7,030 bases of DNA from Clostridiales bacterium UBA4653. GTDB lineage: Bacteria; Bacillota; Clostridia; Oscillospirales; CAG-272. Positions within the stretch are counted from its first letter, which is position 1; each line of letters begins with the position of its first letter. This document shows positions 1 to 6,404 of the stretch, one piece after another. The DNA is taken from contig DHMB01000009.1 in the NCBI GenBank assembly GCA_002405565.1, positions 1 through 7,030 of the forward strand. The letters run 5' to 3'. Under the pieces are notes generated by a model. The model saw nothing but the letters and a program-made list of their open reading frames with translations, ran no database searches and had not been told where the DNA came from. Both the position numbers and the translations under genes were made by a program.

Positions 1-548
1 ATGATAAGAACGGTGTTTTCGCCTTCGTCCCTCGTCCCGCACGACACCGGAACTCCGCCCTGATTCATCAGATCTACCGCGTGATAGACCGAATTGAAGA
101 AAAATCGCGGATCCTTTATGGCAATCTTGACCTTTGCCGACGAAGAGGTATCGGGCTTGGGAGCTTGCCTTGGAATCGTGACTTCGGCGCTCGGGACGGT
201 TTTTCGCGTTTCCCGCACGGGTTCCTCCGGCTTTGGGGGTTGACCGAGAGAAATTATGCAAGGAAGCCGTTCAAGCTTTGCTATCAGTGCGGCGCGAAAG
301 ATTTTTTCTCCCGAAATGAGCATGAATTTGTTTTCGCTTTCGGGAATGGCGGCAACCGTCACGGGAAAACCGATTCCGTGCCGCAAAAATCCGCGCGCGA
401 TTATGCAAAGCTCTCTGTCGTCATATTTTCCCGGCTTTCGGAGGGGGTCGGGAAAAATGTCGCAGAGCTTGACAAGGCGGACGTCGCTCGCCTCGGAAGG
501 GACAAAAGCGAGTGACGACGGCTGACTTTCGCGCGAAGGCTTGTCCAT
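1..548 (-). CDS. ParB/Noc-like N-domain protein without a helix-turn-helix (3' end beyond window)
   Basis: The reading frame is open from an ATG at 548 to the window edge (182 codons, no stop), so the C-terminus is missing. The ATG at 548 is preferred over one at 552 because GGAGGT (561-556) is properly spaced only for 548. Residues 22-99 fit the ParB/sulfiredoxin-like domain: VRLVKLCDIFPDP, then a helical LCIIARGFLRHGIGFPVTV segment, then LISGEKIFRAALIAKL ending LPCII. The domain is degenerate. The usual GERRxRA nucleotide-contacting motif reads GEKIFRA (80-86), and no ENxQR-type motif follows. Residues 101-137 are a proline-rich, charged linker where ParB and Noc carry the helix-turn-helix. 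Residues 141-182 (IKDPRFFFNSVYHAVDLM) form a second small domain, which I believe resembles the C-terminus of ParB-domain proteins in Ruminococcaceae; that is from memory. Its position after mnmG-rsmG is the noc/parB position. Chromosome-segregation function is doubtful because parS and CTP binding look lost. Family assignment is fairly sure, function unknown. Confidence 0.78.
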   Translation of the reverse strand, partial: MDKPSRESQPSSLAFVPSEASDVRLVKLCDIFPDPLRKPGKYDDRELCIIARGFLRHGIGFPVTVAAIPESENKFMLISGEKIFRAALIAKLERLPCIISLGQPPKPEEPVRETRKTVPSAEVTIPRQAPKPDTSSSAKVKIAIKDPRFFFNSVYHAVDLMNQGGVPVSCGTRDEGENTVLI

Positions 549-555
549 TCATATC

Positions 556-561
556 ACCTCC
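556..561 (-). promoter_or_regulatory. Shine-Dalgarno of the ParB-like gene
   Basis: GGAGGT on the minus strand (also GGAGGTGAT, a near-perfect anti-16S match) lies 7 bases before the ATG at 548 but only 3 before the ATG at 552. The spacing therefore decides the start at 548. Confidence 0.8.
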
Positions 562-569
562 ATGCGAAA

Positions 570-575
570 ATAATA
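570..575 (-). promoter_or_regulatory. Possible extended -10 promoter of the ParB-like gene
   Basis: On the minus strand TGATATTAT provides a -10 hexamer TATTAT preceded by the extended-10 TG. No good -35 hexamer is found at 16-18 bases upstream, where the U-tract side of the preceding terminator lies. The implied transcript would start near 563 with a leader of about 15 bases. An independent promoter is expected because a strong terminator separates this gene from rsmG. The assignment rests on one hexamer and is tentative. Confidence 0.35.
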
Positions 576-584
576 TCACGTCCG

Positions 585-632
585 AAAACAAAAAGCACGA
601 AAATCCCGCCGTCGAAAAGCGGAACTTCGTGC
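585..632 (-). terminator. Intrinsic terminator of the galK-to-rsmG operon
   Basis: Read on the minus strand, an outer stem GCACGAA / TTCGTGC (632-626 with 601-595) encloses an inner stem TTCCGC / GCGGGA (624-619 with 609-604, one G-U pair). The loop is 9 bases. The right arm is followed directly by TTTTTGTTTT (594-585). It starts 25 bases past the rsmG stop, so it ends the operon before the ParB-like gene. Confidence 0.88.
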
Positions 633-656
633 CGATGTTTTTCGTTTATGACCGTA

Positions 657-1400
657 TCAGAGCGGACTTTTTGTTATTTGCGCGTATCTTCGGGGATAAA
701 TCTCCGGAGTTTTTGAAATTTTTTCGATTATAAGCAGATGTCTGTCCGAAGAAATGACGTCGCCGCCGGAAATTTCGCGCAGAGAAACGAATTTGTCCTC
801 TTTAAGTCTGCCGCTGAGCTTTTTGATGGCTTCCGCCGCCTGCGTCAGCTCCTCCGCGCCGTTTTTACCTTTGAGGGCGCAGAAAATCCCTCCGACCTTT
901 GCAAAGGGAAGACAAAGCTCCGAAAGAACCGGCATTGCCGCGACGGCGCGTGCCGTCACAATTTCAAAGCTCTCTCTGTATTTTTTGTCCTTTGAGAGCT
1001 CTTCTGCGCGTCCGGAGATGACACGCAGGTTCTTCAATCCGAGCTTTGCCGCACACTCGGCGACGAAATCTGTCTTTTTCGCCGTTGAATCCATAGCGAG
1101 GACTTTTATATCCGGTCTTGCGACGGCGTACGCAATTGCAAGAATTCCGCCGCCGGTGCCGACGTCGAGCAGGGAAGCGCCCTGCGGGATACAGCCGACA
1201 GCCGTCAGCGCGTCCACCCAATGCCTTGAGATAAATTCTCCATCGGAGCAGATTGCCGTCAGGTTCATAACCTTGTTCTTTTCGAGGATGATATTCATTG
1301 CGTCGAACAATTGTTTGCGCTGATTTTCCTGCAATTGCAAGGATAATTCATTCAATGCGAACATTTGTTCGAAAACGGCGTCAAATTCCTGAAAATTCAT
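657..1400 (-). CDS. rsmG: 16S rRNA (guanine-527-N7)-methyltransferase RsmG (GidB)
   Basis: RsmG uses S-adenosylmethionine to methylate N7 of G527 in 16S rRNA, in the 530 loop of the small subunit; loss of it in other bacteria gives low-level streptomycin resistance. The 247-residue product matches the family's usual length and order: NLTAI (46-50), RHWVDAL (59-65), SAM-binding LLDVGTGGG (77-85), the acidic strand end AMDS (102-105), SGRAEEL (129-135), TARAVA (149-154), LSELCLPFAKVGG (159-171), ALKG (175-178), and the C-terminal TPEIYPRR and KSPL. The glycine loop is unusual: the family's GFPGIPL or GFPSLP stretch reads GILAIAY, with both prolines lost. The ATG at 1400 overlaps the mnmG TGA as ATGA, with GGAGGAG inside the mnmG end as ribosome binding site. 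It is the last gene of the operon, 25 bases before a terminator. Identity is secure from multiple motifs plus the mnmG-rsmG pairing. Confidence 0.96.
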   Translation of the reverse strand: MNFQEFDAVFEQMFALNELSLQLQENQRKQLFDAMNIILEKNKVMNLTAICSDGEFISRHWVDALTAVGCIPQGASLLDVGTGGGILAIAYAVARPDIKVLAMDSTAKKTDFVAECAAKLGLKNLRVISGRAEELSKDKKYRESFEIVTARAVAAMPVLSELCLPFAKVGGIFCALKGKNGAEELTQAAEAIKKLSGRLKEDKFVSLREISGGDVISSDRHLLIIEKISKTPEIYPRRYAQITKSPL

Positions 1401-3319
1401 TTTTTCTCCTCCTCGCCGCCTTTGTTATGGCCGAATACCGAATCGAGATAAATCAGCAGAACGGCAATGTCCGCAGGGCTGACGCCGGAAATTCTCGAAG
1501 CCTCGCCGATGCTTTTCGGCTTGTGCATATCGAGCTTCTGCGCCGCCTCCGTGCTGAGCCCCCTGATTTTCAGAAAGTCCGTTCCTTCCGGGAGCAACCG
1601 CTTTTCGAGCTTTTCAAATTTTTCTGCTTCGGCAAGCTGTTTTTTGATGTAGCCGTCATATTTTATGTCCGTGACAGCCGTGAAAATGATGTCTGCGGGC
1701 AGAGAAGGGCGGCTTTTGTCGACGGGGGCAAGCATTTCGTATGTCACCGTCGGTCGTCTTATCGCTTCTGCAAGGCGAAGTCCCGTTCTGACGGGCGTTT
1801 CCCCCGCATTTTCAAGGATTTCGTTCAGCTCTGCCGTCGGCGAAAGGACGGTTGACGTCAGTCTTTCCTCTTCTTTTTCTATAAGCGACTGTTTTTCCTT
1901 GAATTTTTTATATCTTTCCTCGCTTATCAGCCCGATTTCGTGTCCAAGCTCGGTCAGTCGCCTGTCCGCGTTGTCCTGGCGGAGGAGCAGGCGGAATTCG
2001 GAGCGCGACGTCATCATTCTGTAAGGCTCGTTTGTTCCTTTCACGACGAGGTCGTCTATCAGCGTCCCGATATACGAGCTGTGACGGGAGAGGGAAATGC
2101 CTTCCTCGCCCTTTATATAACGTGCGGCGTTGATACCTGCGATAAGCCCTTGCGCCGCAGCTTCCTCGTAGCCGGAGGTTCCGTTGAACTGTCCCGCGCC
2201 GAAAAGCCCGCAGACAGCTTTGAATTCCAGCGTGTGAAGGAGCTGGGTCGGGTCGATACAGTCGTATTCTATCGCATATGCGCTGCGCATAGTCTCTGCG
2301 TGTTCAAAGCCCTTCATAGACCGCAGCATTTTCAGCTGAACGTCTGCGGGCATAGATGAAGAAAAGCCTTGCAGATACATTTCGCCCGTGCCGTCGCCCG
2401 TCGGCTCGACAAAGAGCTGATGGCGGGTTTTTTCGGGAAAACGGACAACTTTATCCTCAATGCTCGGGCAATATCTGGGCCCGATGCCCTTGATTTCGCC
2501 GCTGTACAGGGGCGAGCGATGTATATTTTCTCTGATTATCCTGTGAGTTTCCTCGTTTGTATAGGCAATGTAGCAGGGAAGATTTGGTCGACTTAAAAGC
2601 GAGGTCGGGTCTGTGTCTGCGCTGTAAGGCTTCATAGGGCTTTCGCCGTCCTGCCTTTCGAGGACGGAAAAATCAATGCTGCGCTCGTCAAGGCGCGGCG
2701 GTGTGCCCGTTTTGAAGCGCAGAAAGCGCAATCCGAGCTTTTTCAGCGAGTCCGTAAGCCCGATTGCGGCGTGCATACCGTCGGGGCCGGAGGAATACAT
2801 AACCTCGCCTATGATTACCCTTGAATCGAGGTAGGTTCCCGAGCATATGACGGCGGCTTTGACGTTCCATACGCCGGAAAGCCTTGTAACAACGGAGCAA
2901 ACCCTCGGTTTGCCGTCGATGTTTTCTGTTCTGAGCTCGCGAATCTCGCCCTGAATAAGGCGGAGATTTGCCGTATGCTCGATGGTTTTCTTCATAACGC
3001 TCTGATAAAGTCGCCTGTCTGCCTGAATTCTCTTCGACTGCACGGCAGGGCCTTTGCTCGAATTGAGAATTCTGTCCTGAAGCATGACCTTGTCCGCCGC
3101 TCTGCCCATTTCGCCGCCGAGCGCGTCGATTTCAAACACAAGCTGACCTTTTCCCGTGCCGCCTATGGACGGGTTGCACGGCATATTGGCAACTGCGTCG
3201 TTTGATATTGTGAAAAGTACGGTGTCAATCCCCATTCTTGCGCACGCAAGAGCGGCTTCAACACCCGCGTGACCTGCGCCGATGACGGCGACGTCCGCTG
3301 TACCTGCAAGATATTCCAT
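1397..3319 (-). CDS. mnmG: tRNA uridine-34 5-carboxymethylaminomethyl modification enzyme MnmG (GidA)
   Basis: MnmG is the FAD- and NADH-dependent partner of the GTPase MnmE. Together they install the (carboxymethyl)aminomethyl group on the wobble uridine of several tRNAs in the cytoplasm. The 640-residue length is normal. Visible are the FAD Rossmann motif GAGHAGVEAALA (14-25), the signature PCNPSIGGTGKGQL (47-60) with catalytic-type Cys48, KTGTPPRLD (203-211), GPRYCPSIEDK (280-290) with the second conserved Cys284, GQFNGTSGYEEAAAQG (376-391), PYRMMTSRSEFRLLLRQDNAD (432 onward), and the MnmE/tRNA-binding C-terminal part with KYDGYIKKQ and RISGVSPADIAVLL. The ATG at 3319 follows AAAGGA with 8-base spacing and lies 12 bases past the rlmH stop. 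The TGA overlaps the rsmG start as ATGA. The partner gene mnmE, often immediately upstream in Firmicutes, is not here; rlmH occupies that place. No truncation or missing key residue was seen. Confidence 0.98.
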   Translation of the reverse strand: MEYLAGTADVAVIGAGHAGVEAALACARMGIDTVLFTISNDAVANMPCNPSIGGTGKGQLVFEIDALGGEMGRAADKVMLQDRILNSSKGPAVQSKRIQADRRLYQSVMKKTIEHTANLRLIQGEIRELRTENIDGKPRVCSVVTRLSGVWNVKAAVICSGTYLDSRVIIGEVMYSSGPDGMHAAIGLTDSLKKLGLRFLRFKTGTPPRLDERSIDFSVLERQDGESPMKPYSADTDPTSLLSRPNLPCYIAYTNEETHRIIRENIHRSPLYSGEIKGIGPRYCPSIEDKVVRFPEKTRHQLFVEPTGDGTGEMYLQGFSSSMPADVQLKMLRSMKGFEHAETMRSAYAIEYDCIDPTQLLHTLEFKAVCGLFGAGQFNGTSGYEEAAAQGLIAGINAARYIKGEEGISLSRHSSYIGTLIDDLVVKGTNEPYRMMTSRSEFRLLLRQDNADRRLTELGHEIGLISEERYKKFKEKQSLIEKEEERLTSTVLSPTAELNEILENAGETPVRTGLRLAEAIRRPTVTYEMLAPVDKSRPSLPADIIFTAVTDIKYDGYIKKQLAEAEKFEKLEKRLLPEGTDFLKIRGLSTEAAQKLDMHKPKSIGEASRISGVSPADIAVLLIYLDSVFGHNKGGEEEKK

Positions 3320-3331
3320 ATAAAAAGTCCT

Positions 3332-3814
3332 TTATTTATGGTATTTTCCGCCCGCCGCAATGTTTTCCGCGCGATATATCTGTTCGAGAAGCAGAATTCT
3401 CGCCATGCGATGGGTAAATGTCATTTTTGAAAGCGAGAGACGAAAGTCGCAAACTTTTTTGACCTCCTCCGAAAGCCCGAAAGCCCCGCCGATTATAAAC
3501 GAAATCTGCGAAAAACCGCTGTTTTCGGCGGTTTTGAGAAGAGAGGAAAACTCCTCGGAGGAAATTTGCTTTCCTTCAACGCAAAGCGCAATTTTTTTGC
3601 TTTTCTGCGGCAGAACGGCGAGAATCCTCTCGCCCTCTTTTTTAATCGCCGCGTCTATCTGCGCCTGCGAGGGCTCGTCCGGCAGTTTTTCTTCTTTAAG
3701 CTCCGTGCAGACGAGGCGACAATACACGGAGAGGCGCTTTTCATACTCCGCAGCCGCCGCAAGAAGATAATTTTCTCTTATATTGCCGACATAAATCAGA
3801 TTTACGGTTGTCAT
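3332..3814 (-). CDS. rlmH: 23S rRNA (pseudouridine-1915-N3)-methyltransferase RlmH
   Basis: RlmH is a SPOUT-class, SAM-dependent homodimeric enzyme that methylates N3 of pseudouridine 1915 in helix 69 of 23S rRNA, acting on assembled 70S ribosomes. The 160-residue length is typical. Seen in order: N-terminal strand VNLIYVGNI (4-12), EYEKRLSVYC (23-32), CVEGKQISSEEF (78-89), the glycine-rich SAM-knot segment FIIGGAFGLS (106-115), LSLSKMTFTHRMARILLLEQIYRA (126-149) and the invariant C-terminal YHK (158-160). The ATG at 3814 overlaps the walJ TGA as ATGA. A weak GGAG lies 11 bases upstream, so translation probably depends on coupling to walJ. Pairing with walJ is also known in Bacilli. Identity is secure. 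Confidence 0.97.
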   Translation of the reverse strand: MTTVNLIYVGNIRENYLLAAAAEYEKRLSVYCRLVCTELKEEKLPDEPSQAQIDAAIKKEGERILAVLPQKSKKIALCVEGKQISSEEFSSLLKTAENSGFSQISFIIGGAFGLSEEVKKVCDFRLSLSKMTFTHRMARILLLEQIYRAENIAAGGKYHK

Positions 3815-4584
3815 TTTATAATAAGCTCCGTTCTTTTGTCCGGCGCGGCGACCGCAATTGACAGATCGGGAATGTCCGATACCGCAGAGCGGACGGTGTC
3901 CAGCGCCAGAGCGGGAGTGTTGTTTTCTTTTGAAAGGTGACCGAGCAAAAAGCTCTTTGTTCCGCTTTCCGCAAGGCTATGTATAAGCTCTCCCGCCGTG
4001 ACGTTTGAAAGGTGACCTTCGTCCGAGCGGATACGTTCTTTGAGATAAAAAGGGTAAGGCCCCATCATCAGCATGCCGAGGTCGTGATTTGCCTCGATTA
4101 CGGAGGCGTCACAGCCCGAAAGCGCGTCACGGACGGACGGCAGAATACAACCCATATCCGTTGCAAAGCCGATTTTCTTTCCGTCCGCCTCAATAACATA
4201 GCCGACGGAAGCGACGCTGTCATGCGGGGTGCGGAATGCCGAAACGGAAAAATCGCCGACGCGGACGGAAAATTCGCCGTTATAAAGATAAAGGCTCGGC
4301 AGAATGGCGGATGTTGGGTCGCAAATCATGGCGCGGGCGGATTTTTCCTGCATGTGGATGGGAATATGATGATATTTTGAGATTGTTTCAAGCCCTTTGA
4401 CATGGTCGCTGTGCTCGTGCGTGACGAATATCGCGTTTATGTCCGAAAGGGAAAAGCCCAGCTCCTGCAAGGCTTTTTCGGCACATCGCGCGCTGACGCC
4501 GCAGTCGATGAGAATTTTTGTGTTTTCGGTTCCGACAAAAAAGCAGTTGCCTGTCGATGAGGAAAAGAGAGTGTACGCTTTCAA
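3811..4584 (-). CDS. walJ: WalJ/YycJ-family metallo-beta-lactamase-fold hydrolase (TTG start)
   Basis: The 257-residue product is a metallo-beta-lactamase-fold protein of the YycJ/WalJ family, which in Bacilli sits in the walRK operon and is linked to coordination of cell wall and division with replication. A nuclease-like activity is suggested for the family by homology; the substrate is not settled. Seen: SSSTGNC (8-14), LIDCGVS (25-31), the zinc motif VTHEHSDH (54-61), further metal-type residues His121 (TPHDS), Asp143 (ATDMG), His167 (EANHDLGML), GHLSN (190-194) and GHLSKENN (215-222). YPFYLKERI (177-185) is also typical of this family. The start is TTG at 4584, preceded by GGAAGG with 9-base spacing. 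The conserved N-terminal strand begins right there, and the TTG overlaps the preceding TGA as TTGA. No walR/walK or htrA is present in the window; instead rlmH follows with a 4-base overlap. Confidence 0.93.
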   Translation of the reverse strand: MKAYTLFSSSTGNCFFVGTENTKILIDCGVSARCAEKALQELGFSLSDINAIFVTHEHSDHVKGLETISKYHHIPIHMQEKSARAMICDPTSAILPSLYLYNGEFSVRVGDFSVSAFRTPHDSVASVGYVIEADGKKIGFATDMGCILPSVRDALSGCDASVIEANHDLGMLMMGPYPFYLKERIRSDEGHLSNVTAGELIHSLAESGTKSFLLGHLSKENNTPALALDTVRSAVSDIPDLSIAVAAPDKRTELIIK

Positions 4585-5030
4585 GACGAAAAACCTTCCT
4601 TTATGAGCTCAAACCACCAGGAGGCAAGCTCGCAGAATATCGGAACGATGAGCGCGATTATTATCAGCGAAAGAATTTTGGCGGCTTTTTTGCGTTTCGG
4701 AACGCTTGCAAGGAATTTCGCCTTTCTTTCGGATGACCATTCGTCCGGAAGGTCAAGCTCCGTCGGCATTTCGCCGCGGCGCATACCCGCGTTTACGACG
4801 ACCGTCGCTCCGATGAGAATTGCCGCGAGGATTGTATAAATCTCCATGACGGGGATATATATCTGCTCGCCCGCTTTTTCGGAAAGCGCGACGGAAAGCT
4901 CCGCGAGTCCGAAATATATAATCGTCGACAGAACGGACGCAATCGCGACCGTGATAATCAACTTCACGTTTATCGGCTTTTTCGGCGATTTTTCAGTCAC
5001 CGTCTCGATCTTCTTCTTTTTCTTTGCCAT
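4581..5030 (-). CDS. Small three-helix membrane protein of unknown function
   Basis: This is a 149-residue protein when started at the ATG at 5030, which follows AAGGTGA and shares one base with the upstream kinase stop (TAATG). The frame is open further upstream, to 5099, but that extension lies inside the kinase gene and lacks a ribosome binding site. The N-terminus is lysine-rich (AKKKKK, then KSPKKP). Three hydrophobic segments follow at about 21-45, 58-81 and 116-140. The positive N-terminus and the positive loop 82-115 suggest both are cytoplasmic, with the C-terminus outside. The loop contains an acidic-aromatic motif, ELDLPDEWSSERKAKFL (91-107), which looks conserved in kind but which I cannot name as a domain. 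There is no signal peptide cleavage site and no catalytic motif. Its stop overlaps the walJ TTG, so it is translated in tight coupling with walJ and could act at the membrane with the WalJ pathway; that is inference from position only. Confidence 0.85.
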   Translation of the reverse strand: MAKKKKKIETVTEKSPKKPINVKLIITVAIASVLSTIIYFGLAELSVALSEKAGEQIYIPVMEIYTILAAILIGATVVVNAGMRRGEMPTELDLPDEWSSERKAKFLASVPKRKKAAKILSLIIIALIVPIFCELASWWFELIKEGFSS

Positions 5031-6289
5031 TATATCACCTTCACGGCGCCCATCGGGCGAACCATCAGCTTTGTTACGGAGCCTTCGCCGAAGGCACATT
5101 CCATTGCGCGGATGAACTCGTTTTCTTTATCTTTCGGGACAAAAACCTGCGCCGTTCCGGCAAAGCCGCCGCCATGAACGCGGCAGGCGCCGTCGCCTTC
5201 CATAACGCTCTCCGCTATGGCGCACGCAAGCCCGATACCCTGTTCGGAGGGGGCTTTTGTCGAATAATAGTTCTGGAGGAGCGTGGCGGACGAACGTCCC
5301 GATTCGTTTATTACGGAGAGAAAGCCCTTTATGTCCCCTTCCGCGATATATTTTGATATGCGACGGACTCTCTCGTTTTCGGAGATGAAGTGCAGCGCGC
5401 GGAGGATTGCTCTGTCGCCGACGATCTCCCTGAGAGCTTTTGCGTTTGAAACGATGTCGTCTTTTGTCAGTCCGCAGAGGACGTCCTTCCCGAAAAAGTG
5501 AGCAACCGCCTTCATTTCCGCGGGAACGGAGGCGTAATCGTCGTTGAGGTCGGCGTGGCTGCCGCCGGTGTTGACGATACACAGTGAATAGCCGAATTTT
5601 TCCGGAGAGAACTCAATTTTTTCCGTCACGGGGTTTTTCGGATCGGCGAAGTCTATATGGACAAAGCCTCCCGCAGCGCAGGCAATCTGATCCATGAGTC
5701 CACAGGGCTTACCGAAAAATCTGTTCTCGGCGTACTGAGAAATCATCGAAATTTTCGTAAAATCGTATTTTCCGCCGTTGTAAAGATGATTTTCAATGGT
5801 GCCGATCATATCTTCAAACGCCGCAGACGAGGAAAGTCCGCTGCCCTTGAGGATTTTCGAGGTTGTATATGCGCAGAAGGCGCCGGCTTTGCCGCCCTCT
5901 TTTATGATACCGTCGCAAACGCCGCGGATGAGCGCGGACGAGCGGAATTTCTCGCTTTCAACGGGCTCGAGGGAGGAAATGTCGACGTTGTCCTCGTCAA
6001 AGCCCTCGCTTTTCACTCTTATGACAGTCCCCTCCGTCTTTTTTGCAACGGCGATGATGTCAAGATCTATTGAAGCCGCAACGACCTGCCCGTGATTATG
6101 GTCGGTGTGGTTGCCGCATATTTCGCTTCTTCCCGCGACGGAAAAGACGGAAAAATCGTCCGTCTCGCCGTAAACGGAGAAGAAGTTTTCAACGGCATTT
6201 GTGTATCTTTTGACAGCCGCCTCCGTATCGGAATACATTCCCGAAATGGCGGGGAGCAGCTTTTCTATGAATTTATTCTTGTCAAACAT
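5030..6289 (-). CDS. galK: Galactokinase-family GHMP kinase
   Basis: A GHMP-superfamily sugar kinase of 419 residues, within the usual galactokinase range (about 380-430). Galactokinase phosphorylates galactose at C1 with ATP, the first step of the Leloir pathway. Seen: motif 1 at 53-66 (GRSEICGNHTDHNH), motif 2 GSGLSSSAA at 149-157 (ATP phosphate loop), the catalytic-Asp segment CGLMDQ at 196-201 (Asp200) with Arg54 as its expected partner, and motif 3 HGGGFAGTAQVFVP at 372-385. Motif 1 departs from the galactokinase consensus GRxNxIGEHxDY: Glu is replaced by Asn60 and Tyr by His64, at positions that contact the sugar in characterised enzymes. From memory, GNHTDH-type proteins are common in Clostridia and are annotated galactokinase, but the substrate could be another sugar. 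The ATG at 6289 has GGAGA at 7-base spacing. It is the first gene of the operon; no galT or galE is adjacent. Family certain, exact substrate less so. Confidence 0.85.
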   Translation of the reverse strand: MFDKNKFIEKLLPAISGMYSDTEAAVKRYTNAVENFFSVYGETDDFSVFSVAGRSEICGNHTDHNHGQVVAASIDLDIIAVAKKTEGTVIRVKSEGFDEDNVDISSLEPVESEKFRSSALIRGVCDGIIKEGGKAGAFCAYTTSKILKGSGLSSSAAFEDMIGTIENHLYNGGKYDFTKISMISQYAENRFFGKPCGLMDQIACAAGGFVHIDFADPKNPVTEKIEFSPEKFGYSLCIVNTGGSHADLNDDYASVPAEMKAVAHFFGKDVLCGLTKDDIVSNAKALREIVGDRAILRALHFISENERVRRISKYIAEGDIKGFLSVINESGRSSATLLQNYYSTKAPSEQGIGLACAIAESVMEGDGACRVHGGGFAGTAQVFVPKDKENEFIRAMECAFGEGSVTKLMVRPMGAVKVI

Positions 6290-6326
6290 ATGGAAATCTC
6301 CGTATTTTTCTCGTGTTTATGCTGAT

Positions 6327-6355
6327 ATTATATCACCACGGACAATAACTTTCAA
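6327..6355 (-). promoter_or_regulatory. Sigma-A promoter of the kinase-to-rsmG operon
   Basis: On the minus strand TTGAAA (6355-6350) and a perfect TATAAT (6332-6327) are separated by 17 bases, and TG precedes the -10 in the extended position. Transcription would start near 6320, giving a leader of about 30 bases. This is the strongest promoter seen in the window and the probable driver of all six genes down to rsmG. Confidence 0.82.
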
Positions 6356-6396
6356 TTATTTTTCGCAAAAACCTCTTTACTTCCGTCAAAAATAAT
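6355..6396. repeat. AT-rich inverted repeat between the divergent promoters (candidate operator)
   Basis: ATTATTTTT (6355-6363) and AAAAATAAT (6388-6396) are perfect 9-base inverted copies with 24 bases between them. The left arm touches the operon -35 and the right arm lies in the regulator's promoter spacer. Lrp/AsnC proteins often autoregulate through AT-rich, loosely palindromic sites, so this could be where the neighbouring regulator binds. AT-rich inverted repeats of this size can occur by chance, so confidence is low. Confidence 0.3.
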
Positions 6397-6404
6397 GTTA
6401 AAAT
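6376..6404 (+). promoter_or_regulatory. Promoter of the Lrp/AsnC regulator
   Basis: TTTACT (6376-6381) and TAAAAT (6399-6404) are 17 bases apart, with an extended-10 TG at 6396-6397. A leader of about 40 bases leads to the strong ribosome binding site AGGGAGGA (6437-6444). The -35 lies 20 bases from the -35 of the divergent operon promoter, so one bound protein could affect both. Confidence 0.7.

Noticed and set aside
81..515. Open plus-strand frame of 144 codons
   Set aside because: It is antisense to the ParB-like gene, whose frame has domain motifs and a strong Shine-Dalgarno; the plus frame has neither.
754..1323. Open plus-strand frame of 189 codons across rsmG
   Set aside because: It lies wholly antisense to rsmG, which has clear family motifs. 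The frame's serine/arginine/phenylalanine-rich composition is that of a shadow frame, and it has no ribosome binding site.
1298..1855. Open plus-strand frame of 185 codons across the mnmG end and rsmG start
   Set aside because: It is antisense to two well-supported genes, with biased composition and no recognisable motif.
5031..5099. N-terminal extension of the small membrane protein by 23 residues
   Set aside because: The extension lies within the kinase coding sequence, is arginine-rich and has no ribosome binding site. The ATG at 5030 has AAGGTGA and the TAATG coupling.
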